Shown piece after piece: positions 8,299 to 16,588 of a stretch of 64,000 nucleotides of DNA. The notes under the pieces were generated by a model. The model was given only the letters and a program-made list of their open reading frames with translations, did not search any database and was not told where the DNA came from. Each line of letters begins with the position of its first letter. Positions within the stretch are counted from its first letter, which is position 1. The stretch comes from Streptomyces sp. DSM 15324 (GTDB lineage: Bacteria; Actinomycetota; Actinomycetes; Streptomycetales; Streptomycetaceae). The stretch spans positions 1-64,000 of the forward strand of contig NZ_KQ949034.1 in assembly GCF_001514285.1 (NCBI RefSeq). The letters are read 5' to 3'. A program made the position numbers and the translations under genes.

Positions 8299-8898
8299 TC
8301 AGCGGCGGCGGCGCTTCTTCGAGGGGTTGCCGGTGCGGCGCTCGGAGCGCTTCGCGTGCTGCTTGAGCGCGCTCTCGTACTCCTCGCGGTGGAGCTTCTC
8401 TCCCGGGGCCTCGATGAGGGCGCGGAAGAACCAGGCGGCGAGGGAGCCGACGAAGCCGATGGCCAGCAGGCCCCGCAGGGAGGCCTGGCGGTCGGGGTCG
8501 GGGCGCTTGGCGAAGCCGTCCCAGGTGGTACGGAAGGCGAGCGCACTGCAGACCGTGAACATGACCACGACGAGCAGGGTGACGAAGCTGCCGGTCTCGG
8601 CGATCGCCAGGCCCTCGTAGGCGAAGCGCAGGACGAGGCAGGAGGCGGCGGTGGCGGCGAGGGCGCCCGCGGCCACGGCGAGACGGCGGGCGGTGTAGCC
8701 GCGGTCGTGCTCCACCCAGGTCGTGCCGAAGAAGCGCAGGGCTTCGGGGCGGGGGCCGCCGGGGTCGGCCGACGCGGTGGCCGGCCGGCCGGCGGGCGGG
8801 GTGGCCGGCCGGTCGGCTGGCGTGGGCTGTGTGCCGTGGGCGTCCCGGGTGTCCCGGGAGCCCGCCGGGGTGTCCGGGGTGCCGTTCTCGTCGCTCAC
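8299..8898 (-). CDS. Small membrane protein of unknown function
   Basis: A 199-residue protein that I do not recognise. The first ~50 residues are Pro/Thr/Ala-rich and probably disordered. Three hydrophobic segments follow: RRLAVAAGALAATAASCLVL, SFVTLLVVVMFTVCSALAF and LLAIGFVGSLAAWFFRAL. The C-terminus is strongly basic (KKRRRR). It lies 19 bp upstream of the methyltransferase gene, suggesting an operon. Membrane topology would place the basic tail in the cytoplasm. Confidence 0.8.
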   Translation of the reverse strand: MSDENGTPDTPAGSRDTRDAHGTQPTPADRPATPPAGRPATASADPGGPRPEALRFFGTTWVEHDRGYTARRLAVAAGALAATAASCLVLRFAYEGLAIAETGSFVTLLVVVMFTVCSALAFRTTWDGFAKRPDPDRQASLRGLLAIGFVGSLAAWFFRALIEAPGEKLHREEYESALKQHAKRSERRTGNPSKKRRRR

Positions 8899-8952
8899 GG
8901 GACGATTATGGCTCCGCTCGGCGGCGGGGCTCCCGGGTGGGTCGCCCCCGGA

Positions 8953-9276
8953 TCAGGAGCAGCGCGAGGCGACGTAGCCGTCGCTGCCGGTGTGGACGTA
9001 GGAGTCGGAGACGTACTCGCCGCCGCCGATGTTGTCCCAGATGTTCGAGGTGCCGTACGGGCCGGTGACCGTCGTGCCGGGCGTCTGGCAGTAGATCGGC
9101 ACCTTGGCCCCCTCGGCCAGGACCCGCACGACGCTGTAGCCCGTGCCGGGGCCGCTGCGGACGTTCAGCCGGACGCCCGGCGCGACCGGGTAGTAGGTGA
9201 CGGCCACCGTGGCCGCCGTCACGACGGCCTCCGACGCACCGACGTTCTCGGCCTCTTCCACATGGTCGACAGACAT
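8953..9276 (-). CDS. Small SH3-like (SH3b) domain protein
   Basis: A 107-residue protein with one bacterial SH3-type domain. LNVRSGPGTGYSVVRVLAEG is the hallmark strand pair, followed by VPIYCQTPGTTVTGPYG and a Trp-containing segment. No clear signal peptide precedes it: ATG 9276 has GGGGGAGG 6 nt upstream and gives an acidic N-terminus. Relatives are usually secreted cell-wall binders, so the lack of a leader is odd. The two Cys, in IYCQ and at the C-terminus, could form a disulfide. It is divergent from the kinase gene. Confidence 0.8.
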   Translation of the reverse strand: MSVDHVEEAENVGASEAVVTAATVAVTYYPVAPGVRLNVRSGPGTGYSVVRVLAEGAKVPIYCQTPGTTVTGPYGTSNIWDNIGGGEYVSDSYVHTGSDGYVASRCS

Positions 9277-9455
9277 GCGAAACCTCCCCCGTTGTACCCC
9301 CATGACTGCCATGGGGTGACCTTCATTCCCCTGGAATCCGACATGAAACACATGTGCACGATTCGTACGCGGAGGCTAGCAAGCCGCCTCTGTCCCGTTG
9401 AAGTCATCGACTAGGCTCCGTGGGTCGCGCGCAGAGAACAGCACGGGGGTGGTCC

Positions 9456-11690
9456 ATGTCGCCACAGCGCAACACCGGGCAGGGCGCGGAAGCGGAACTT
9501 CCGGAGTACGCCGGTCACTACCGGCTGGAGTCACGGCTGGGTTCCGGCGGCATGGGCGTGGTCCATCTGGCCCGGAGCACCTCCGGGATGAAGGTCGCGG
9601 TGAAGGTCGTACACGCCGACTACGCGCGCGATCCCGAGTTCAGGGGGCGTTTCCGGCAGGAGGTCGCGGCCGCGCGGCGGGTCAGCGGCGCCTTCACCGC
9701 CCCGGTGGTGGACGCCGACCCGGACGCCGAACGGCCGTGGATGGCGACCCTGTTCATCCCCGGCTCGACCCTCGCCGAACAGGTGAAGCGGAACGGGCCC
9801 ATGACCGCCGGTGAGTTGCGGCGGCTGATGGCCGGGCTCGCGGAGGCGCTGCGCGACATCCACCGTGTGGGGGTCGTGCACCGCGACCTCAAGCCGAGCA
9901 ACGTCCTGCTCGCCGAGGACGGTCCCAAGGTCATCGACTTCGGGATCTCCCGGCCGAAGGACAGCGAACTGCGGACCGAGACCGGCAAGTTGATCGGTAC
10001 TCCGCCCTTCATGGCACCGGAGCAGTTCCGGCGGCCGCGTGAGGTCGGTCCGGCGGCGGACATCTTCGCGCTGGGGTCGGTGATGGTGCACGCGGCGACC
10101 GGGCGCGGACCGTTCGACTCCGACAGCCCCTATGTCGTGGCCTACCAGGTCGTGCACGACGAGCCGGACCTGACGGGCGTACCGGAGAACCTCGCGCCGC
10201 TGGTGGTGCGTTGCCTCGCCAAGGAGCCCGGGGACCGGCCGACGCCGGACGAGCTGATGCGGGAACTGCGGTCGGTGGCGGCGTCGTACGACACGCAGGC
10301 GTTCATACCGGAGCAGCGGGCGGAGGGGGCCGAGAAGCCCGAACGGGCTGAGCGGGCTGAGCGGGCTGAACCGGCTGAACCGGCTGAACGGGTTTATCCA
10401 GCTGATCCAGCGGATCCGGCAGATCCAGCGGATCCGGTTGTTACGGCTGCTCCCGCTGATCCGGTTGCGCCGGTTGAACCGGCCGAGCCGGTCGCGCGGG
10501 CCGGGCGGCCGTCCGACGCCCCCCGTCGGAGGGTGCGGCGGGCGGCAGTCTTGGCCGGTGTTCTCGGTCTGCTCCTCGGTGGCGGGTTCGCCTCGGTGCG
10601 GCTGCTCGGCGACACACCGGCGCCCGGCGAGTCGAACCCCCGGACCACGACGGCCGCGTTCGACGCGTGGGACGCCGGGTCGGTGTCGAAGACGCAGAGC
10701 ACGCCCCAGTGTTCGTACGGGGCCGGCGAACTGCTGTGCGGGCAGACCGGTGTGGTGTACGCCCTCGACCCGGCCGACGGCTCCCTGCTGTGGAAGCACT
10801 CCGTCGCCGGTGCCCTGCGCAGTGGCCCGCCGCTGCTGGCCGGGGAGTTGGTCCTGCCGCTGACGGACCCGGACCCGCGGCTGGAGGCGCTCGCTCCGAC
10901 GACGGGGAAGGTGAGCTGGCGGCGGCACATGCCCGAGCACACCGGGTTGCGGGCGGTGGGCGGCACGCTCCTGTTCAGCGGGGCCGACGGGACGGTCACC
11001 GCGGTGGACGCGGCCACGGGCCGGACGAAGTGGCGGCACGCGGTCACCGAGCGGGGGGTGCCGTACTTCTCCTCCTTCCCCGGCGACCCGCTGGCCTACG
11101 CGGTGAACGTCACCGACACGGGGACGACCGAGGTCACCGCGGTGGACCCGGACTCGGGACGGGTGCGGTGGAGCGCGCGGCTGGAGGGCTCGCTGACGGG
11201 GGTCGGCAGCCACGACGGGAAGGTCTTCTTCCTCTCCGACGACCGGACGGGCGAGGCCACCGGGGCCCTGGTGCGCTACGACCCGGAGACCCGCAGGACG
11301 CGCCGGGTGGCGCTGCCGGTGCCGCGGCAGGACCCGCGGGCCACCGTGCACGGCGACATCGTCTATCTGATGTCCACCGCCGGGGCGCTGGAGGCCGTCG
11401 ACACGGCGGCGGGCAAGCGGCTGTGGAGCCTGGAGACGGGCCTGTTCCGCGGGTCGCGGCCGGCCGTGGGGGACGGGCATGTGTACGTCACCGGCGCGGA
11501 CGGACGGCTCCTCGGCGTGGACGCCCGCAGCGGAAAGCTGCTCGGGCAGACGCGGGCGCGCCTCGGCAGGCACTCCGACCGGGTGGCCGCCTCGCTGCCG
11601 GCGCCGCTGCCGGTCGACGGCCGGGTCTACGCCGGGGCGCCCGACGGGAGTGTGTTCGCGGTGGACGGACGGGATCCGGCGAGCTGGTAG
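9456..11690 (+). CDS. Membrane Ser/Thr protein kinase with PQQ-type beta-propeller
   Basis: A 744-residue Hanks-type kinase. The kinase domain (about residues 15-275) has GSGGMGVVHLA, the Lys in VAVKVV, HRDLKPSN, DFGI and APEQ, so it looks active. A linker built of AER/PAEPAE/PADPADPA repeats (about 290-350) leads to one membrane segment (AVLAGVLGLLLGGGFASVRL). The outer part (about 385-744) is a PQQ-like propeller with repeated YALDPADGSLLWK-type blades. It probably senses an extracellular ligand or wall state. ATG 9456 is preferred; GTG 9420 in frame is an alternative without a good ribosome site. Confidence 0.92.
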   Translation: MSPQRNTGQGAEAELPEYAGHYRLESRLGSGGMGVVHLARSTSGMKVAVKVVHADYARDPEFRGRFRQEVAAARRVSGAFTAPVVDADPDAERPWMATLFIPGSTLAEQVKRNGPMTAGELRRLMAGLAEALRDIHRVGVVHRDLKPSNVLLAEDGPKVIDFGISRPKDSELRTETGKLIGTPPFMAPEQFRRPREVGPAADIFALGSVMVHAATGRGPFDSDSPYVVAYQVVHDEPDLTGVPENLAPLVVRCLAKEPGDRPTPDELMRELRSVAASYDTQAFIPEQRAEGAEKPERAERAERAEPAEPAERVYPADPADPADPADPVVTAAPADPVAPVEPAEPVARAGRPSDAPRRRVRRAAVLAGVLGLLLGGGFASVRLLGDTPAPGESNPRTTTAAFDAWDAGSVSKTQSTPQCSYGAGELLCGQTGVVYALDPADGSLLWKHSVAGALRSGPPLLAGELVLPLTDPDPRLEALAPTTGKVSWRRHMPEHTGLRAVGGTLLFSGADGTVTAVDAATGRTKWRHAVTERGVPYFSSFPGDPLAYAVNVTDTGTTEVTAVDPDSGRVRWSARLEGSLTGVGSHDGKVFFLSDDRTGEATGALVRYDPETRRTRRVALPVPRQDPRATVHGDIVYLMSTAGALEAVDTAAGKRLWSLETGLFRGSRPAVGDGHVYVTGADGRLLGVDARSGKLLGQTRARLGRHSDRVAASLPAPLPVDGRVYAGAPDGSVFAVDGRDPASW
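10319..10500 (+). repeat. Low-complexity repeats coding the kinase linker
   Basis: Runs of near-identical units such as GAACGGGCTGAGCGG and GATCCAGCGGATCCG encode AER, PAE and PAD repeats between the kinase domain and the membrane segment. The repeats keep the reading frame, so length changes by slippage would alter only linker length. Confidence 0.75.
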
Positions 11691-11737
11691 GACGCGGACC
11701 CGTCGGCGGGACGTGACGGGACGGCTCCGAGGCGGCG

Positions 11738-11835
11738 GGACCTGAGAAGGCGTCCGGAGAAGGCGGGGCGGGAAGAGACGCCCCCCGCGAAGGCAGGGCC
11801 TGAAGAGGCGCCTCCGCGAAGGCAGGACGTGAAGG
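11738..11835. repeat. Imperfect tandem repeats after the kinase gene
   Basis: Units resembling CGCGAAGGCAGG followed by a variant of CCTGAAGAGG recur about every 30-35 bp between the kinase stop and the terminator. They are non-coding and their role is unknown. Confidence 0.5.
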
Positions 11836-11862
11836 GGCCGCCCCCGAGGAGGCGGCCCCTTC
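11831..11862. terminator. Terminator between kinase and ilvD
   Basis: GAAGGGGCCGCC (11831-11842) and GGCGGCCCCTTC (11851-11862) form a perfect 12-bp stem with an 8-nt loop. It lies between the convergent kinase and ilvD genes and can work in both directions. Confidence 0.85.
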
Positions 11863-11898
11863 GTCGGTCTCGTGCGTCCACAGGCTGTGGGCCGGCGG

Positions 11899-13752
11899 TC
11901 AGCCCAGCTTGGACACGTCCCGCACGGCGCCCTTGTCGGCGCTGGTGGCCATCGCGGCGTAGGCGCGCAGCGCGGCGGAGACCTTGCGGTCCCGGCCCGA
12001 CGGGGCGTACACCCCGTTCAACGCCTGCTCACGGCGGGCGAGTTCCGCGTCGTCGACGAGCAACTCGATCGAGCGACCCGGGATGTCGATGCGGATGCGG
12101 TCGCCGTCCTGGACCAGGGCGATGGTGCCGCCGGAGGCCGCCTCGGGGGACGCGTGGCCGATGGACAGTCCGGAGGTGCCGCCGGAGAAGCGGCCGTCGG
12201 TGATCAGTGCGCAGGTCTTGCCGAGGCCGCGGCCCTTGAGGAAGGACGTCGGGTAGAGCATCTCCTGCATGCCGGGGCCGCCCTTGGGGCCCTCGTAGCG
12301 GATGACGACGACGTCGCCGTCGGTGACCTGCTTGTTGAGGATCTTCTCGACGGCCTCCTCCTGCGACTCGCAGACGACCGCCGGACCCTCGAAGGTCCAG
12401 ATCGACTCGTCGACGCCGGCCGTCTTGACGACGCAGCCGTCGGCGGCGAGGTTGCCGCGCAGGACCGCGAGGCCGCCGTCCTTGGAGTAGGCGTGCTCGG
12501 CGGAGCGGATGCAGCCGCCCTCGGCGTCGTCGTCGAGGGCTTCCCAGCGCTCGGACTGGGAGAAGGCCTCGGCGGAGCGGACGCAGCCGGGGGCCGCGTG
12601 CCACAGCTCGACGGCCTCGGCGGACGGGGAGCCGCCGCGCACGTCCCAGGTCTTCAGCCAGTCGGCGAGGGAGGGGCTGTGGACGGCGTGCACGTCCTCG
12701 TTGAGCAGGCCCGCGCGGTGCAGTTCGCCGAGGAGGGCGGGGATGCCGCCGGCGCGGTGCACGTCCTCCATGTAGTACGTGCGGTTCTTGGCGACGTTGG
12801 GCGCGACCTTCGCCAGGCACGGCACCCGGCGCGAGACGGCGTCGATCTCCTCCAGGCCGAAGGGGACGCCCGCCTCCTGGGCGGCGGCCAGCAGGTGCAG
12901 GATCGTGTTGGTGGAGCCGCCCATCGCGATGTCCAGCGCCATGGCGTTCTCGAATGCGGCGAAGGTCGCGACGTTGCGGGGCAGGACCGTCTCGTCGTCC
13001 TGCTCGTAGTAGCGGCGGGTGATGTCGATGGCCGTGCGCGCGGCGTCGACGTAGAGCTGCTTGCGCGCGGTGTGGGTGGCGAGGACCGAGCCGTTGCCGG
13101 GGAGGGAGAGGCCGATGGCCTCGGTCAGGCAGTTCATCGAGTTGGCGGTGAACATGCCGGAACAGGAGCCGCAGGTCGGGCACGCGTTCTCCTCGATACG
13201 GCGGATGTCCTCGTCCGAGATCTTGTCGTTCACGGCGTCGGAGATCGCGTCGACCAGGTCGAGGGTGCGGACCGTGCCGTCGACGAGCGTGGCGCGGCCG
13301 GACTCCATGGGACCGCCGGAGACGAAGACCGTCGGGATGTTCAGCCGCAGGGCGGCCATGAGCATGCCGGGCGTGATCTTGTCGCAGTTGGAGATGCAGA
13401 CCAGGGCGTCGGCGCAGTGGGCCTCGACCATGTACTCGACCGAGTCGGCGATCAGGTCGCGGGAGGGCAGGCTGTAGAGCATGCCGCCGTGGCCCATGGC
13501 GATGCCGTCGTCGACGGCGATGGTGTTGAACTCGCGCGGGATGCCGCCGGCCTCGGTGATGGCCTCGCTGACGATCCGGCCGACCGGCTGGAGGTGGGTG
13601 TGGCCGGGCACGAACTCGGTGAAGCTGTTGGCCACCGCGATGATCGGCTTCCGCCCGATGTCCGCACCGGGTACACCGGAGGCGCGCATAAGGGCGCGGG
13701 CGCCCGCCATGTTGCGGCCGTGGGTGACTGTGCGGGACCTCAGCTCGGGCAT
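11899..13752 (-). CDS. ilvD: Dihydroxyacid dehydratase
   Basis: Third common step of valine, leucine and isoleucine synthesis: dehydrates 2,3-dihydroxy-isovalerate and -methylvalerate to the 2-oxo acids in the cytoplasm. The 617-residue length fits the long IlvD class. Cluster ligands are seen in CISNCDKITPGM and ACPTCGSCSGMFTANSM; DGRFSGGTSG is the C-terminal active-site motif. ATG 13752 has an AAGGAG site about 9-10 nt upstream. It is a single-gene unit ending at a shared terminator. Five 20-bp tandem repeats lie in its upstream region. Confidence 0.97.
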   Translation of the reverse strand: MPELRSRTVTHGRNMAGARALMRASGVPGADIGRKPIIAVANSFTEFVPGHTHLQPVGRIVSEAITEAGGIPREFNTIAVDDGIAMGHGGMLYSLPSRDLIADSVEYMVEAHCADALVCISNCDKITPGMLMAALRLNIPTVFVSGGPMESGRATLVDGTVRTLDLVDAISDAVNDKISDEDIRRIEENACPTCGSCSGMFTANSMNCLTEAIGLSLPGNGSVLATHTARKQLYVDAARTAIDITRRYYEQDDETVLPRNVATFAAFENAMALDIAMGGSTNTILHLLAAAQEAGVPFGLEEIDAVSRRVPCLAKVAPNVAKNRTYYMEDVHRAGGIPALLGELHRAGLLNEDVHAVHSPSLADWLKTWDVRGGSPSAEAVELWHAAPGCVRSAEAFSQSERWEALDDDAEGGCIRSAEHAYSKDGGLAVLRGNLAADGCVVKTAGVDESIWTFEGPAVVCESQEEAVEKILNKQVTDGDVVVIRYEGPKGGPGMQEMLYPTSFLKGRGLGKTCALITDGRFSGGTSGLSIGHASPEAASGGTIALVQDGDRIRIDIPGRSIELLVDDAELARREQALNGVYAPSGRDRKVSAALRAYAAMATSADKGAVRDVSKLG

Positions 13753-13880
13753 CGTCGCTCGCTCCTTGAGACTGCTAGGGCTGCCATCAGACGGATGGGG
13801 CTGCTCCTGAGCGTACGCCGGTCATCCAGCGTGCGGGACGAGGTGTCCGAAATGCGGGATGCGCGTCTCGGCTTCAGGGC

Positions 13881-13980
13881 TGCGGAGCCGGGGTCAGAGC
13901 GGTGGCGCCGACGTCAGGGCGGTGGCCCCAGCGTCAAGGCCGCGGCGCCGGCGTCAAGGCGGTGGCGCCGACCTCAGGGT
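13881..13980. repeat. Five tandem 20-bp repeats upstream of ilvD
   Basis: Five consecutive 20-bp units start at 13881, 13901, 13921, 13941 and 13961, with consensus near GGTGGCGCCGRCGTCARGGC. The last unit runs into the stop codon of the tetR-like gene (13974-13976). The spacing of about two helical turns would present a series of sites on one face of the DNA. Function unknown. Confidence 0.8.
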
Positions 13981-14639
13981 GCGGTGAGGTGGCCCTGGAC
14001 GACGGGCGCGACCCGCTCGATGATCAGTTCGACGTCCGCCGAGGCGAGCGGTTCCACCTTGATCACGTACCGCAGGATCGCGCATCCGACCAGCTGGGCG
14101 GCCGCCAGTTCGGCGCGCAGTTCGGCGTCCGGCAGGTCGACCTGGGCGGCGACCCGGCGCAGCACCTGGGAGGCGACCAGTCGGCGGAAGACGGCCGCCG
14201 CGGTGTCGTTGGTGACGGCCGAGCGCACGATGGCGAGGAGGGGCGCGCGCGTGGCGGGATTTTCCCAGACGCCGAACACGAACCGGGCCATCCGCTCCCC
14301 CACGCCGTCCAGGGGCCCTTCGGTGAGCGCCGCGGGAGCCTCGAACGCGGGGGCGAAGGCGACCTCGATCGCCGCCTCGAAGATCTGCTCCTTGGTGCCG
14401 AAGTAGTGGTGCACGAGCGCCGAGTCCACGCCGGCCGCCTTGGCGATCCCGCGCACGGAGGTCTTCTCGTACCCCCGCTCGGAGAACTCCTCCCGCGCGG
14501 CGGCCAGGATACGGTCGCGCGTGTCGGCCGCTTCGGTACGAGGGGGCCGACCGCGTCTGCGGGTCGTCCCGCCACTGCCGGACGCCGCCGTACGAGGGGG
14601 CCGGCCCGGCCGCCGGGAGGTGCCGTCCGGCTCGCTCAC
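13974..14639 (-). CDS. TetR-family regulator with duplicated GRPPRT arm
   Basis: A 221-residue repressor. The TetR helix-turn-helix region is RDRILAAAREEFSERGYEKT followed by SVRGIAKAAGVDSALVHHYF. Before it, an unusual basic N-terminal arm contains GRPPRT twice, about 19 residues apart, in RRPGRPPRT and RRRGRPPRT. GRP cores like these are minor-groove AT-hook elements in other proteins. GTG 14639 overlaps the stop of the sugar isomerase gene (GTGA), so the two are translationally coupled. The ligand and target are unknown; the coupled isomerase or the repeat-bearing ilvD region are candidates. Confidence 0.88.
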   Translation of the reverse strand: MSEPDGTSRRPGRPPRTAASGSGGTTRRRGRPPRTEAADTRDRILAAAREEFSERGYEKTSVRGIAKAAGVDSALVHHYFGTKEQIFEAAIEVAFAPAFEAPAALTEGPLDGVGERMARFVFGVWENPATRAPLLAIVRSAVTNDTAAAVFRRLVASQVLRRVAAQVDLPDAELRAELAAAQLVGCAILRYVIKVEPLASADVELIIERVAPVVQGHLTAP

Positions 14640-15460
14640 GGGCGGGGCACCTTCGCCGCCGACGCCAGGTGGAGCCGGGCGAAGGCCAGGGCCTCCGCGA
14701 GGTCGGCCTCACGTTCGGCGCCCGACATGGCACGCCGGGTGTTGACCTCGATGACCACATGGCCGTCGAAGCCGCTCAGCGCGAGCCGCTCCAGCAGCTC
14801 GGCGCAGGGCTGTCCGCCGCGGCCGGGGACCAGGTGCTCGTCCTTGGCCGAGCCGTTCCCGTCGGCGAGGTGGACGTGGCCGAGGCGGTCGCCCATGCGG
14901 TCGACCATCTGGAGGGCGTCCACGCGGGCGGTGGCGGCGTGGCTGAGGTCGATCGTGAAGTGCCGGTAGTCGTCCTTGGTGACGTCCCAGTCGGGGGCGT
15001 ACGCGAGCATCTCGCGGTCGCGGTAGCGCCAGGGGTACATGTTCTCGACGGCGAAGCGCACATCCGTCTCGTGTGCCATGCGCCAGACGCCCTGGACGAA
15101 GTCCCGCGCATACTGGCGCTGCCAGCGGAAGGGCGGGTGCACGACGACGGTGGTCGCGCCGAGCTTCTCGGCTGCGGCGCGGGCCCGCTGGAGCTTCACC
15201 CAGGGGTCGGTGGACCAGACCCGCTGGGTGATGAGCAGGCAGGGGGCGTGCACGGCGAGGACGGGCACGCCGTGGTAGTCGCTGAGTCGGCGCAGCGCCT
15301 CGATGTCCTGGCTGACGGGGTCGTTCCACACCATGACCTCGACGCCGTCGTATCCGAGGCGCGCGGCGATCTCGAAGGCCGTCGCCGTCGACTCCGGGTA
15401 CACGGACGCCGTCGACAGGGCGACCTTCGCGTCCGGGATCCGTGCGACTGGCTCTGCCAT
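14636..15460 (-). CDS. TIM-barrel sugar phosphate isomerase/epimerase family
   Basis: A 274-residue cytosolic protein of the AP endonuclease 2-like (xylose isomerase-like) TIM-barrel family. Strand and metal-ligand motifs are visible: GYDGVEVMVWND, TVVVHPPFRWQ, FAVENMYPW, FTIDLSHAA, LGHVHLADGNG and HVVIEVNTR. Metal binding through these Glu, Asp and His residues is expected from the family. The substrate is unknown. It is the first gene of a two-gene unit with the TetR-type regulator, overlapping it by 4 bp. Confidence 0.88.
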   Translation of the reverse strand: MAEPVARIPDAKVALSTASVYPESTATAFEIAARLGYDGVEVMVWNDPVSQDIEALRRLSDYHGVPVLAVHAPCLLITQRVWSTDPWVKLQRARAAAEKLGATTVVVHPPFRWQRQYARDFVQGVWRMAHETDVRFAVENMYPWRYRDREMLAYAPDWDVTKDDYRHFTIDLSHAATARVDALQMVDRMGDRLGHVHLADGNGSAKDEHLVPGRGGQPCAELLERLALSGFDGHVVIEVNTRRAMSGAEREADLAEALAFARLHLASAAKVPRP

Positions 15461-15584
15461 GGGGGACAGATTACGGGGTGCGGCCTTGTGGGAGCCGGGC
15501 GCCTGTTCGCCGTTGTGGCGTATGCCACGGGCGGGTCGGGGCGGGAGGTGGCCGCTCGCGCCGTTCCCCGCCCCCCTTACGTCG

Positions 15585-16517
15585 CTATGCCGAGCCCATG
15601 TGATCCAGGCGCCGCAGGATCACGCCCTCCCTGAGGGCCCAGGGGCAGATTTCCACCGTTTCCACGCCGAACAGGTCCATCGTGCCCTCGGCCACCAGGG
15701 CGCCGGCGAGGAGCTGGTTGGCCCGGCCCTCGGAGACACCGGGGAGATCCGCGCGCTGGGCGTAGGTCATGCCGGCCAGGCGCGGGACCCAGGCCTCCAG
15801 GGACTCGCGCTTGAGTTCGCGCTGGACGTAGAGGCCCTCGGTGGAGCGGGCGGCTCCGGCGATGCGGGCGAGCTGCCGGAACGTCTTGGAGGTGGCGACG
15901 ACGTGGTCGGGGGCACCGAAGCGGGCGAACTCGCCGACCGTCCGGGCGATCTGCGCCCGGACGTGCTTGCGCAGGGACCTTATGTCCTCGGGGTCGGGCG
16001 GGTCGCCGGGCAGCCAGCCCGCGGTGAGGCGGCCGGCGCCGAGCGGCAGGGAGGCGGCGGCGTCGGGCTCCTCGTCGATGCCGTAGGCGATCTCCAGGGA
16101 GCCGCCGCCGATGTCCAGGACGAGCAGCTTGCCCGCCGACCAGCCGAACCAGCGGCGGGCGGCGAGGAAGGTCAGCCGGGCCTCCTCGGAGCCGGTGAGG
16201 ACCTGGAGCTCGACGCCGGTCTCGGCCTGCACGCGCGCGAGGACGTCGTCGGCGTTGGTGGCCTCGCGCACGGCGGAGGTCGCGAACGGCAGGAGGTCCT
16301 CGACGCCCTTGTCCTCGGCGGCCTGCAGCGCCTCGTGGACGACCGTGATCAGTTTGTCGACGCCGTCGGGGCCGATGGCGCCGTCGCCGTCGAGCAGTTG
16401 CGCGAGGCGCAGTTCGGCCTTGTGCGAGTGCGCGGGCAGGGGGCGCGCGCCGGGGTGTGCGTCCACCACCAGCAGATGCACCGTGTTCGATCCCACGTCG
16501 AGGACACCGAGTCTCAT
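15585..16517 (-). CDS. Ppx/GppA-family exopolyphosphatase/pppGpp phosphatase
   Basis: A 310-residue cytosolic phosphohydrolase of the ASKHA superfamily. It has RLGVLDVGSNTVHLLVVD at the N-terminus, ATSAVREATNA for the second phosphate loop and LLVLDIGGGSLEIAYG for the third. The length matches the short actinobacterial Ppx form without the C-terminal HD domain. It may remove phosphate from polyphosphate or pppGpp, linking it to nutrient stress. ATG 16517 begins exactly at the motif. It diverges from the Cys-rich protein gene with 71 bp between them. Confidence 0.92.
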   Translation of the reverse strand: MRLGVLDVGSNTVHLLVVDAHPGARPLPAHSHKAELRLAQLLDGDGAIGPDGVDKLITVVHEALQAAEDKGVEDLLPFATSAVREATNADDVLARVQAETGVELQVLTGSEEARLTFLAARRWFGWSAGKLLVLDIGGGSLEIAYGIDEEPDAAASLPLGAGRLTAGWLPGDPPDPEDIRSLRKHVRAQIARTVGEFARFGAPDHVVATSKTFRQLARIAGAARSTEGLYVQRELKRESLEAWVPRLAGMTYAQRADLPGVSEGRANQLLAGALVAEGTMDLFGVETVEICPWALREGVILRRLDHMGSA

Positions 16518-16588
16518 GGAGGGAACGCTACTGCCAGTGAGGCCGTGGGCCGTCCCCGAAGCGGCCTTCGGCGACTTACCCTGGACGG

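Noticed and set aside
13881..13980. 20-bp array as a CRISPR or origin iterons
   Set aside because: No spacers, no cas genes, and no replication initiator gene in the window.
11872..14406. 844-residue open frame opposite ilvD
   Set aside because: Antisense to IlvD with intact Fe-S motifs; no domain in the shadow frame.
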